Part shown: piece by piece, positions 21,448 through 33,243 of the stretch | Layout: each line of letters opens with the position of its first letter | Position numbering within the stretch: the stretch's first letter is position 1 | Origin: Cryptomeria japonica | Taxonomy: Eukaryota; Streptophyta; Pinopsida; Cupressales; Cupressaceae | DNA: 64,000 nucleotides | Assembly (NCBI RefSeq): GCF_030272615.1 | Contig: NC_081406.1 | Span: forward strand, 233,480,396 to 233,544,395 | Direction: 5' to 3' | Made by a program: the position numbers and the translations under genes | Notes under the pieces: model-generated | Told to the model about the DNA's origin: nothing | The model's input: the letters and a program-made list of their open reading frames with translations, nothing else | Database searches by the model: none

Positions 21448-23837
21448 TACTAGGGTTTAGGTTTAAGAGGCAAGGTTTATCCTATCAAGTCATAAACCCA
21501 AACAATTTTTAGAAAAATAAGCAAAATCATGCACATCCCTATAGTAGGCAACATGGATAATTTTCTTATTAGCTAAACTTCTATTCTTGTCCTCTTTGTT
21601 TTGTGTTGTGTATTAAAGTGGAACAATAGTGGATTTTAAGAGGGTTCATTCAGTTTCCATGGAGTTCTCATCATGTCTCCATTATTGAATGTTTACAACT
21701 AGAATATTTATTTCCCTTACTCTTTTTTATTGTTGTTTGTTGTAGGATAAAGAGAGACTATAGGGTGTAGATTTATAACAAGAATTGTTTACTAGGACAA
21801 CCAACTTCACTTAGCTCTTATTGCTTGATATTTATTTATTTTCCCCTAATGTAAACCCAAATGCACAAGAATGGTTCTCTTTCTTTTTTTAATACATATT
21901 GTTTATTTCTATTTGCATAAATATTTCAAAAAAATAAAAATAAATAAAAAAATACATTTTATTTTATTTTTTGTTTTTTCTAGGGCAGCCATGGATGACA
22001 ACCACTACAAAGAAGGTCATAGTGGAGGGTGACCCCCACTGTGCCCCCTTTGTGAGGGGTCACTGCCCATGGAGGGTTGCACCCTGTATGCAGAGGCTAC
22101 AACCTCCTCCATAGAGGATGAAATCCTCCAAGAGCTACATCCCCTATATTTTAATTACTAATTTTATTATTATACACATGTGTATATATATATACATAAA
22201 TATACATATATACATTTATATACATATATACATATATACATTTATATACATATATACATATATACACATGTACACACACAACCATTTAGTTTAATTAGTT
22301 GTTTCATTTTATAATATAAAATGATATATATTAGGACATTTTGTTTTTTATTAAGGTTAAATAGGTTTTGAAGGCACTAGAAACCCCACAAGTTTCGAAG
22401 GGACTCGAAACCCTCAAATTTTACCAAGATCTGGAACTCACAATACAAAGCTGCTAAAAGAAAAGAATATCAACATACTAGTAGCCAAACCACAATTTGG
22501 ACATAAAAATGTCCCTAACACATAAACAAGGGTTTTACAAGGCTCCCTTACCAAACATATGTTTCCATGGGTGTATCCAGGCACCCATCACCTTCAACAA
22601 CACCATATTACAATAAATCAACATATTCTCACAATCTGGACTAATGGGGTTTTGAAAATCTCCCCTAACCTTCATCATGGGTTTTAAACTAGCTCCAAAA
22701 ACCAACAAACAAGGGTTTTCCCATGCTCCCTCAACCTATAACAAAGTATTCATCCTGCCAACAACACAGCTAACCCTTAACCAAAAAGCACAATTGGCCA
22801 GTCTGGGCCCTTTAAAATTGCTAGCATCCAACTTGCCATCCCGAAACCAACTACAAAACAAAATAGAAGGGTTTTTATGGGCTCCCTCAACCCACAAAAC
22901 TAGTGGCACAAAAAAATGCAGCCAAAATGCAACCTCACCCCAACTCTCCACCTCAATAATAAAAGGAGGAATGTATACCGACAGACCTAAAAATCAAGTC
23001 GAATCCATGAGCCACATCCATCTACAAGAAAAAAAGAACATTTTTATGGGCTCCCTCAACCCACCACATGCATGGGATTCTTGAAAGGCTCCCCTAACCT
23101 TCGACATGGGTTTGGTAGTGGCTCCCATAACCCCCAAGATGAAGCTAGAAAAGAACATAGCTTAAGACCGCAAAACAAAGTCCATCATCCAAAGAATAAA
23201 CTCACCATGCTTAGTTGGACAGATGGGTTTTGAAAAGGAACCCAAAACCTTGAACTAAAAAAGAGGCCAGATCCAAACAACTACCAAGAAGACAAGCATC
23301 ACCAAAATATCCTCCTCAATAGGAGGAGGAAAGAAACTCGACAGCATGGAGCACGAAATAGTGACCACCTACCTCAAGAAACATAGCATGCAAAACAAAA
23401 GAGACAGCACACAGATTTGAGACCATAAAATCCCTAGCATCACCACCTTAATAGGGACCAAGGGGGGAGACAAACCATAAGCACAAACTCAGATGTAGAC
23501 CATCCGCAAAATGGAGCAACAATAGCCTCCCCACAACTCCTACCAACAAAAACCACAACCTCTGTCTCCACCTCAATAGCATAATGATTATCTCCAATAC
23601 CCACCATCTCTACCTCAATGAAATAAAAGGTCACCTCAAAAGGAAAGGCTAGAAATAACCCAGAGAGCTGAGGTAAAAGTGACAAAACCAAGAACAGGGA
23701 GGCAGACAGGGTCTAACCATTGTCAGGGCCTAAGGCCCCCTACAACCCCACAACCAAAACCCAAGCCAAAAGGAAACCCACCACAATGGATACCAAGGGG
23801 TGAACCCCACCTAGCTCCTAAACAACCCTTTTGCATC
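21448..23837. repeat. Unclassified repeat block, copy 1
   Basis: A 2.4-kb segment repeated at 38446-40107 plus 44821-45494. It contains an AT-rich microsatellite (about 22176-22275). From 22521 to 23250 it also contains at least nine degenerate repeats of the form GGGTTTT-n-GGCTCCC-n-AACC. On the minus strand one of these reads VEGAHKNP, conserved in both copies. Another conserved minus-strand peptide is FCGWSTSEFVLMVCLP (near 23500 and 45140). No known domain is recognised. It may be part of a larger transposon or a segmental duplication. Confidence 0.7.
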
Positions 23838-23948
23838 TGTAAAGTGGAAAATTGGATCCTAGTGAGTCCCCACCTAGGAGAGAGAAAGGATGTCACTATG
23901 ATGATTTTTGCTTGGACGAACTTTACATTCAAAAGAGGGGATTGAATC
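23838..23948 (-). repeat. Gypsy LTR fragment
   Basis: The outer 111 bp of a gypsy LTR (TGTAAAGTGG onward) related to 15091 and 45495. It is cut by the insertion of element C after the target GAATC (23944-23948). The flanking repeat block is the same as at 45495, so the two loci are paralogous. Confidence 0.82.
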
Positions 23949-24820
23949 TATTGTCAATTGACACTCTATTGTTTGGTTTCACTATGTTATCATTGATGGA
24001 AACATGATTTTGTATTCTAGCTTCATATGATGTACCCATAGGCACCTTCACAGATTCTACACCAACATCGGCATCGACAGGTGAGAACGATTTCTTTGGT
24101 CACCAAAAATGCAAGCCGACATGGTATAGTAAAGGTGATTGGTATCAGAGGCCAACTTATCTTGGATCCAACATCAATAATTTGTTTTAATGTTTATAGA
24201 TTTATGTTATCTTTTTGACATGTAATCTGATATTGTATATCTTTGTAAGCCGACATAAGGCATAAGTTGTATAGGGTACATAAGTCATTTTGATTAGATC
24301 ATTTTGAAATAAGGAGATAGACATAAGATAGGATGTGATGGATATGCGAATGTAATATAATATGCGAAATATATCAGAGAGATTATGTATGTGAGGAATG
24401 TATTGTAAGGGTTATTTCAGTAAAGGGGTTTAGTGTTTCTAATCAGAATAGTATTCTGGCATAAAAGATGCTATCTTAGCAGTTCACATTTCTCTGGATT
24501 ATTGTCTAGAATTTTATGTAGTCAGTGAGGCTCCTATTGTGATTGAGCAGTGTGCTCTAGGCTTTAAGCCTTCTTGCAAGTGCACGCCCATCATATATTG
24601 TAATATCTCTTCATATGTTCAATGGATTGATATTGTGGGTCACAAAGCCCACCATGGTTCTCATTTATGTGTTTGACTCATTGGTTGCTTTAGTTCTTTC
24701 AATTTTGTTTATACCGATATACCAGTTGGTATATGAATTTTTTGTTAAGGCTAAAATATACTATTCCAGTATAACATTGATTCATCCCCCCCCCCCTCTC
24801 AGTGTTATTGGTTTCCAACA
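23949..24820 (+). repeat. 5' LTR of element C
   Basis: 872 bp, with TATTGT at the start (TG changed to TA) and TTTCCAACA at the end. It is closely similar to the solo LTR at 45594-46533. Confidence 0.85.
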
Positions 24821-24822
24821 AT

Positions 24823-24834
24823 TTGTATCAGAGC
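24823..24834 (+). other. Primer-binding site of element C, one change
   Basis: TTGTATCAGAGC, one base different from TGGTATCAGAGC, two bases after the LTR. Confidence 0.8.
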
Positions 24835-24894
24835 CTTGTGACTTAGAGGAAGTTTAACAACTTGAGTAAGATCCTAAAACTGGAATTATTGAAT

Positions 24895-26007
24895 ATGGCT
24901 TTGGAGAAACAACTTGAGATGACACTTGAAGATTATGACGATGAAAGGTTGAAGAACTTAAAGCTACAAGATGAATTAAATTCTGCTAAGGAATTCTTTC
25001 TTGTCCTACAAGAGAGGCTATCATCTATTCAAGCTAGGAGGAAGGAACTTTTGCAAAATCAGGATGATGAAGAGAAAAATGCACTTAAGGAGCAATGTCA
25101 AAAATTGAGTCAGGAGAACATGGTTATGAAGAATGAAATGCAAGTTATAACTATGAGGATGTCTAAGGAGATTGAGGCCAGAAAGAAAAAGGAATAAAAT
25201 CTTGTTGTATCCTTGAAAACCAAGTTTGAAGAATGTGGTAGGTTGGTTCAAGAAAATTATATGTTGAGAACTGATTTGGTGCAATCCTAGAGTAATGATC
25301 AAGAGTTTGAGAGACAAATGATAATATTAAGAGAAGATTTAACTGTTGCAAGTGAGTACAAAGAAAAATTCAAGATTAGCTCAGCATAACTTGATGAGTT
25401 ATTAAAGAGATGGAGGCAAATTGGAGTTTCCAGTGGACTTGGATTTGAGCAAGGACAAAGGTCTGGTACTGCTAATGAAAATCAAACCCATAAGGCACCA
25501 GTAAGGTAATTCAATTCTTATAAATTCAATGGTATATGTTTTGTTTGCAATAGATTTGGTCACATGGCTAGGCAATGTAGAAACATAGCAAATCAGAACC
25601 CTGATTCTGCCCCCAGTAAATGTTCTAAATGAAATAAAATTGGTCATAAGATAGAAGATTGCAAAATGAATGTAAAATGCTATGCTCGTGGAAAATTTGG
25701 ACATATGGCTAACCAGTGCAGGTCAAGCAATTTTACTAGTTTTAGCAAAGCAATTCAAAAGAATAATGTTACATGTTATGTATGTAATGAAATTGGACAT
25801 ATTGCTTTCTGTAGAAGCAAAAATCCACCGGTTAGTAATGGAGGATCAAATGAGAAAGGAAAAGAGAAGGTTAGTGAAATCTTGCATGATCATACTCAGA
25901 GATGGGTTAGGAAGATTGAAGAACAATTATCTGATGGGAATGTCTCAGTTACATATCTGGCAGAAGAGGATGCTCCTACACCAGTAGTGAGATCTTCTAG
26001 TAACTAA
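24895..26007 (+). pseudogene. ORF1 of C: coiled-coil and zinc-knuckle gag-like, broken
   Basis: The ATG chosen opens MALEKQLEMTLEDYD, aligned with element B. About 100 residues of coiled coil precede a stop at 25195. Further stops occur near 25288, 25388 and 25507, but the frame from 25666 to 26007 is the same as at the start. The knuckle region encodes CFVCNRFGHMARQC, a second knuckle with a damaged Cys, CYARGKFGHMANQC (second Cys changed to R) and CYVCNEIGHIAFC, which has lost one residue. The protein would bind nucleic acid. No capsid core is seen. Confidence 0.72.
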
Positions 26008-26379
26008 GGCAGATGCCTTAGTGGTAGGCAAAATTCATGAAAATGCCTCATATGCCCCGTGAAGAGGTTCTAGAAGATGTTCTAGATATGGAGAGGATTA
26101 GCCAGCATAGATATGTTCTAAGCGAGATCCGATATCTTACATTGGCAGTCATTTATGTCAATGGAAGATTAGAGTTTTTCTCGATGGATAAAAGGTAGAA
26201 TACACTTCATTGTTAATCACCCTCCATTCAAAGCGATTTCAGAGCGATTCAAAGTGACTAAGTGTGATCATAGGCTATTCAGAGGCAATCAGATTTCTTC
26301 TTGAGTGATCACATCGGCATTCAGAAGAATTTGTTGGAGGTTTCCATCGAGAGCAATCAAGAGGTATTTATATTTAAAC

Positions 26380-26535
26380 ATGGAAGTAGGATCATCTTCT
26401 ATTCCTAATTTTGTTGCAAACCCAACTGTTGTGAAGGTCAAGGACCACCTCAGGCCAATTTTCAAACAATATCCACATGTGGCTACCCAGGAAGATTCGA
26501 TTGGAGCATTTTCTCACATTCCAGAGGGAGTTGTG
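26380..26535 (+). pseudogene. ORF2 of C, first 52 codons
   Basis: The ATG opens MEVGSSSIPNFVANPTVV, matching the start of ORF2 in A, B, D and G. It runs open to IPEGVVC and is then cut by element D at the target TTGTG. It resumes at 33244. Confidence 0.75.
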
Positions 26536-27304
26536 TGTTAGGATTCCCAAAGATACTGAGAGGGGGGGGTGAATCAGTATCTAACCTATAAATAGATTTT
26601 CTGAACTTATTAAATAAATTTCATTCCAAAACAGTGTACTAGCAAACTAGAATTAATGCAATAAATATGAACAATAAGCACAACATAGAAAGCACACCAT
26701 AACACAAGATTTTTAACAAGGAAACCCGATGTGGGAAAAACCTCGGTGGGATTTGTGACCTACAATATTCACTCACTGGCCAATGAATGGATATTACTTA
26801 CAATAGGGGCATGCACATGCAGGAAGGCCAACTGTCTAAAGCTCACTGCTTGGTTACAAAAGGAAGTCTCACTGACTTACAAAATGGATTATGCAAATCC
26901 AATATAATGTACTGCTTTAGTTCAGCATCTACTATTCTAGGTTCAATACCGGTTTAAGCTCATACAATAACCATAAACCTTACTCCAAAATATGCCTTAA
27001 TATTCACATATTGCTTCTGCAATAATCTTCCCATGTTTGCATCTTCAAATGATCTACAAGATCTCATACTTATATATGAGTCCTATTACAATACGCCTTG
27101 TCAGCTTACAAAAAGATATTACAATTAAATACAAAATACAATAAACAAAATCATGTCGGCCAGGGTGTCGGTAATCATCTTTGCCACTGTCAGTAAACTA
27201 TCTGTCGGTGTAGAGTCTGTCAGTGCCATAGGATTGCAAGGTTGCCATCAATGACAATACCTTCAATCACCTATAGTTTCTCATTGGAGTGTGCAATGCC
27301 AACA
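26536..27304 (-). repeat. 3' LTR of element D
   Basis: TGTTAGGATTCCC to AATGCCAACA on the plus strand. It differs from the partner LTR at several percent of positions, including small indels. Confidence 0.92.
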
Positions 27305-27460
27305 ATCTCCCCCTTTGGCATTGATGACAACACCCATGAGAAAAATTCAAAAATGTATCCAAAATTTGAAGTCCAAAAATCTTACCAAAATTGTGTGCTC
27401 CCCCAGAGCAAATGGTCTCTTATGTCCATCATTTTTCTCATCTCTACTACTCCCCCTTTG
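27305..27460 (-). other. Multiple polypurine motifs of element D
   Basis: On the minus strand CCAAAGGGGGAGAT abuts the LTR. Further GGGGGAG runs lie near 27400 and 27450. Confidence 0.78.
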
Positions 27461-27505
27461 GCATCAATGAAAAAGGCTGTAAAAAAAGTCAACTGAGTGT
27501 AGTTA

Positions 27506-30500
27506 TCAGCTAGAGCCCTGTAACTGGTTGGTTACAATCTGAAATAGATCTACCAATACAAAATTTAGGCTCTTAGTGAACCTTTCACTATCCTTCAATG
27601 CTACTTCAGTCCTTTGAATTGTATCGATGAGGGTGTGCATTTTCTCTTTCGGTGTCTTTAGTCCTGGAACAAGTGCCTCTAAGATCTCTTTCCTCAAAGA
27701 GATGAGGTTGTCAAGTTTTGGACCAAGTCTACATTTAAGCTATTAACCTTGAACTTTATTCTTTCCTTCTCTTTTTCAAATATTTCAATTTTCTCCTCAA
27801 AACCTACTATCTTTTGCTCTATAACCGATATGGGTTCTGATGAACCGATGAGATTGTCATCAATATCATTTATTTCTTTTTGCACTTTACTAATTTTCTT
27901 GTCTATATCCACTGTCGAAATATCAGTCTTGCATGTGTCTCTGTATAACTCCTTAAATTCCATTATTGTTTTGCTAAGTACCGGTAATAGGGTATCAATG
28001 TGTCCCATGCACTTCTTTATTGTCTCATCAAAGAATTTTTCCTTTTCCTTATTCATTTTCTCACTGAATGTTTCCTCATTAATCTGATCAACTGTTAATA
28101 AATTGCTAGTGATATACTTAGACAATGTGTCTAATTGAATTAAATAATCTTTATTGTCCACATTGCACTTGGGTGCAATCAATTTTAATTAAGGAATTGT
28201 ATCATCAATAGCCTTGTATGTAAGTGCATTACAATCTATTATTTTCTTGATGGAATCCAATAATACCTTTGTCACATTAGTTGGTCTGAATTATGTCATG
28301 GAAGAACCAGGTGATTGTCCAACTACCTTAACAATCTGCATTCTGTCGGTGCGAGTGACCTCTTTGCTTCTGTTGTCCTCTGATAGGTCAGTTTGTGTCT
28401 ACATCTCAACTAGAAAAGTCTTGGGTTTCTCAGCAGTTGCCGGTGGCACTGTCTTAGTATGAACCTATACCTCAACCTTTTTCTATTCTTGTCTCTCAGT
28501 GTGTACCTCGGTTTTTTTTCTCTGTGCTTTCTACTGCCGGTTTTTCTGATGTTGTCTCAGTATTTGCTGCTGGTTTCTCAGTATGCACTTCTGAACTGTT
28601 CACTACCGGTATCTCTAACTCTGTGGGTTTTTCAATTTGTGCACCAATGGTATCAGTCACCATTCCAGAAGCCAGGGGATCAACTGATTGTTTAGTTTGT
28701 GTCTCAACCCCAATTTCAATATTTTCAACTATTTTCTCTTCATGTGTTTCCACTGCAATATTCTCAGCCAGTGGCTCAATTGCCACATCTTTCTTTTCAT
28801 CAATGGTTTCCTTATCAACCACAATATTTACCTCTTGTGTATCAATATTCATAGTAAATAAAACTTTTGAGTCATGATTGATGTCCTCACATGTTTATTC
28901 CAACTCAACATTATAAGTAACCGATGGTGTATCAACAATCTCAATCGGTGAAGTATCAGAAGAAGGTGGGGGCAAATTATCTGTTACTTTTATACTTGGA
29001 GGTCCACCTACATTGCCTTTACCTTTGTCCTTGTCCTTTCGGTAAACTCTAAAAATTTTGTGTCGTTTGAGCTCTTCTTGCTTTTCTTTTTCCACAAAGA
29101 AGATATCCCACTTAACCATTGTCTCTTCAGAGATTTCATTCACTCTTTCAACCATTAATCCTACATGTCGGTGTCCACTAGAAAATACTGTCCTATTTGC
29201 CTCACTTATTAATTCATCAGTTTCATCTGTTGATTTAACTGGGTGAACTGCATGTAGCTTTTCAACTTTTATTTTCTTATCCAACTCCATACTAGCTAGT
29301 CTCTTTGTATCAGGTCTCCTATACAAGTCACTTGGTAAATCATCTACAACTTCTATCAAAAATTTCTTGTAAATGTCTAAGTGTAGAATGATACTAATTT
29401 CTATGCTTTCTTTTTCTTTATTAGTAAAAGTGTCATATAATTTACTGACATTTGACAACTTTCCATCACTTGTTACTTCATTCAAAAGATTGTCTAAAGG
29501 AGGAATAACCTATTTTTCCTTCTTCTTCCTTGGTGTCATTTTCTTTGCTGGAGGCCTTACTGCCTGTTGTTTCCTTCTTGTTCTCTTAGGTGTAGGAGAG
29601 GGTGCCGGTGAAGGTTTTCTTTTCCTTTCTACTCTCTTAGACTTAGTTGGGATTTCACTGTCAAATGAAGTTCCAATTGGTGAAAGATGAGCTTTCAGTT
29701 GTATCCCTTCCAAGTCACTTTCCTTAGTACCAGTGATATTCAATATGTTTTCCTTCATCTCTTTGTCCTGTTTTGTTTCTTTTCTGATAGATTGATCTCT
29801 TTTCTTCCTTCATTTAAGGGTCTATACCTTTCTCTCAATGGTTTAAGCATTTCCAAATATTTCCTCTTTAGGTTCTCTAGGAGCTTCAAGTAGGGCTTTA
29901 AAATATGTCTCAATTATGTTTTCATCTACCTCATAACCCATTTTTGTCACCCATACAGTTTTAGGAACCATTGCTTCCATCCAGATTTCATCTTTCTTTA
30001 TAACATATTTCCTTATGATATTTGTCAACTATGCTTTGAGATAGTCTTTCCCTTGTTTTCATTCTAGCCTTAAATTTTTGGAAGTATTCAATTATGTTGT
30101 TTTCCCTATCATCTCCCATGCTAGTAAAGATATCCAAAAGTTGTTTTCCTACCGGTATGTCAAAACCATATTCTTTCCTACCTATACTGGGAACTTCCTT
30201 AGTAATGTATAGCATTAGGCATACAAGTAGATTACCAAATATGAAAGTACCTTTCTTATCACCTTTAATTTTCTTTAGATTGTCAATCAATACATCCTTT
30301 AGCCATTCACATATGTCAATCTTAGTGTTTTTGTTCACCATGTCATAAGCACTCTTGATACATAAACTAGAAACAAAGTTTAATCTATTAGCATGTGTAG
30401 TTTTGTATCCTAGTATCATGCTAATGAATCTGACATTTATATCTTTCACATCATTGACTCTCAAGGATCTATTGTCATGGGTTGCACCAGTTAATGTCAT

Positions 30501-30983
30501 CACAATGTTGTTTGGAACTTTCTTAGTTTTGTTAGGCCTTCTACCGGTGGAAGGTGAGCCAAACACTACCCTAACTACTTCTTTTGTGATCTTGTGGATG
30601 GATTCAAGCCAAAATAATTCCCCATGAACTCTGCTAAGTACAATTCTCACAACTTCCTTAGGAAAATCAAGAATACTAAGTATTTCCACAAAACCTGGGG
30701 TTTCTATGGTCTTATGTTCTAGTTTCACAATACCATTCTCATCACAAATTATAGTCCTATACATGTTCATAATTTCATCAGCACCAAGTTCCTCAATATG
30801 ACAATGTATGTATATCCTAGGGTCTTTTGCATAAGTAACTCCTTTAGGAATTTTAGAGAATGCTCCTAGGGTATCATCCTGCTTTGCTACTTCGGGTATG
30901 ATTTTAAATACGGGCCTAGGTAATTTAACCACTTCAACAATAGTAGGGTTTGCAATGAATTCAGGTGCAGAGGAGGAAGCCAT
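27506..30983 (-). pseudogene. ORF2 of D: large protein of unknown function, broken
   Basis: About 1,159 codons from MASSSAPEFIANPT to LQGSS on the minus strand. It is the least damaged N-terminus in the window, with 331 open codons. Order: N-terminal domain with HKITKEVVRVVFGSPSTG and GTFIFGNLLVCLMLYI; a basic stretch (KRKPSPAPSP, KRTRRKQQ); the second domain with IILHLDIYKKFLIEVVDDLP; an acidic Thr/Val-rich linker; and a coiled-coil C-terminus. Frameshifts lie near 30010, 28200 and 27700, and stops occur between the open blocks. Same length and order as ORF2 in A (1,163 codons). Not recognised as any polymerase, envelope or host protein; no signal peptide or membrane helix is evident. Confidence 0.75.
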
Positions 30984-31133
30984 TTGATAAATACCTTAAT
31001 CTGCCTTTAGGTTTGAATGCTTGAAATATTTTGCTTCACTTCTCGCTGTGGATTCTTTCTCTCGGGTTTTTTGCGCTCTTAAGAAATTTGAATGCTTGGT
31101 GAGTGAAAAAGAGTAAAAATCACTTGTTTTATA
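30984..31133 (-). promoter_or_regulatory. TATA-like motif and leader before ORF2 of D
   Basis: Minus-strand TATAAAAC at 31126-31133, 143 bp before the ORF2 ATG. The leader shares CACTCACCAAGCATTCAA and GGTATTTATCAA with the other copies. Confidence 0.4.
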
Positions 31134-31325
31134 ATGTCATTTCCTTTAACTACCATAATAAATGCCTATCGGTTAAGTGAAAACTTAACTCATATGTCGG
31201 TTAAGAAGCAATTCATCTTTTTACCATCAACCGAGGGTAAACTAGCATGATTTTCAGTTAGTTGCCATACCCCCAAAGATTTCTTTTCAGTTAGATGAAG
31301 AATCTCTTACTGGTGGAGTGATACT

Positions 31326-32400
31326 CTATTCTACCGGTGAAGGAATAGCTTCATTAACATTCGGATCTGACTTTCTAATCCATTGTTTTGAAAATTCTTG
31401 CTTTACCTCATCAATCTTCTCTTTACCTTTCAAGCTGGGTCCTTTGTTATTTGTTGGTGATGCCTTACTTCTACAAAATTTTGCAATATGTCCAATCTTG
31501 TTACAAGCATAACAAGTCACATTGTTTTTTTGAATAGCTTTTCCATATCCTATGCTAGTATGTGTTCTGCATTGATTATATAAGTGTCCAAATCTTCCAC
31601 AAACATAACATCTTACATTCATTCTGCAATTTTCTGAATTATGACCAATTTTGTTGCATTTAGAACATTGACCGGTGGGTGCATTAGTGTTCTGATAGTT
31701 TCTAGATCTACACTGATTTTCTCTATGACCATACTTGTTACAGTTAAAGAATTTTCCATTAATTTTGTAGGCATTAGGTTGTCTTACCAGTTTACTGTGA
31801 TCATGATTGTTTGCAGTATCGGAGCTTTCACCAAATTCAAAGACAAGTCCATTAGTGTCTCCATTAGGTTTCTAATTTTTCAGCATGTCATCAAGTTCCT
31901 CTAAACTTTTCTTGAATTTCTCTTTATGTTGATTTGCAATAACTAGCTCATTTTCCAAGAAATCCTTCTGTCTCATGAGTTTAGTTTTATCATGTTCCAA
32001 GTGAATCAGATCTGTCTTCAACATATCATTTTCATAAATGAGTCTTAGATTTTTTAGTTCCAGCATCATTGATTCTCCTAGTCAAGTCATCTTCATTCTT
32101 CTTTCTGTCTTCAGTGTCCTTACACAATCTCATAGTCATATCTTGCATCTCATTCCTCAAGGTCATGTTTTCTTTCTTCATCTTGCTTAAAATATCATTA
32201 AGAGTTTCCTTTCCATCATCATCACTCTAAATCTTCTCATGAAGTTCTCTTCTTTTGTTTCTAGAAATAGTAAGATTTTGCTTAAGTCCTTGAATGATTT
32301 CCTGTGCAACCTTCAGATCATCTTCAAGTTTGATATTCTTCAACTTTTCTGCATCATAATCTGCAAGAGCTATTTCCAATTGCTTTCTCAAGTTATCCAT
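31326..32400 (-). pseudogene. ORF1 of D: coiled-coil and zinc-knuckle gag-like, broken
   Basis: Starts MDNLRKQLEIALADYDA on the minus strand. The coiled coil is interrupted by a frameshift near 32070 and stops. A TAG at 31872-31874 sits at the same codon as a TAG in element A, where element G has CAG. Downstream, the zinc-knuckle region is well preserved, including CYVCGRFGHLYNQC and CYACNKIGHIAKFC. The chosen end is the stop shared by A, D and G after the Pro-rich tail. Confidence 0.75.
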
Positions 32401-32457
32401 CTATACCAGTGTCAGAATACCCCTCAAGCTATTAGGCTTTTGAAAAAAAAGGACCAG

Positions 32458-32469
32458 GTTCTGATACCA
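32458..32469 (-). other. Primer-binding site of element D
   Basis: Minus-strand TGGTATCAGAAC, one change from the initiator-Met complement, two bases after the 5' LTR. Confidence 0.85.
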
Positions 32470-32471
32470 AT

Positions 32472-33238
32472 TATTAGGATTCCCAAAGATATTGAGAGGG
32501 GGGGTGAATCAGTATCTAACTGATAAATATATTTTCTGACCTTATTAAATAAATTGCATTCCAAAATAGTGTACCGAAAAACAAGAATTATTGCAGTAAA
32601 TATGAACAATAAGAACAACATAGAAAGCACACCATAACACAAGATTTTTAACGAGGAAACCTAGTGTAGGAAAAAGCTCAGTGGGATTTGTGACCCACAA
32701 TATTCACTCATTGGCCAATGAATGGATATTAATTACAATAGGGGCCTGCACATGCAGAAGGCCAACTGTCTAAAGCTCACTGCTTAGTTACAAAAGGAAG
32801 TCTCACTGACTTACAAAATGGATTATGCAAATCCAATATAATGTACTGCTTTAGTTCAGCATCTGCTCTACTAGGTTCTGTACTGGTTTAAGCTCATACA
32901 ATAACCATAAACCTTACTCCAAAATCTGCCTTAATATTCGCATATTGCTTCTGCAATAATCTTCCCATGTTCGTATCTTCAAATGATCTACAAGATCTCA
33001 TACTTATATATGAGTCCTATTACAATACACCTTGTCGGCTTACAAAAAGATATTACAATTAAATACAAAATACAATAAACAAAATCCTGTCGACCAAGGT
33101 GTCAGTAATCATCTTTGCCGCTGTCAGTAAACTATCTGTCGGTGTAGAGTCTTTCGGTGCCATAGGATTGCAAGGTTGCCATTAATGACTATACCTTCAA
33201 TCACCTTCAGTTTCTCATTGGAGTGTGTAATGCCAACA
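32472..33238 (-). repeat. 5' LTR of element D
   Basis: 767 bp. The inner end reads TATTAGG (TG changed to TA on the plus strand) and the outer end reads TGCCAACA. It is followed by the TTGTG target duplication. Confidence 0.92.
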
Positions 33239-33243
33239 TTGTG

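Larger units (their letters stand above)
26536..33238 (-). mobile_element. Element D: complete pol-less copia-like element
   Basis: The most complete family member here: 6,703 bp with both LTRs (769 and 767 bp), inverted primer-binding site, ORF1, spacer with TATA-like motif, ORF2, repeated polypurine motifs, and perfect target duplications TTGTG (26531-26535 and 33239-33243). The whole interior between primer site and 3' LTR is accounted for by two ORFs and short spacers, so absence of pol is not due to truncation. It inserted into ORF2 of element C. Confidence 0.93.

Noticed and set aside
22677-23084. Plus-strand frame of 135 codons in the repeat block
   Set aside because: It is not kept open in the second copy of the block, so it is probably chance.
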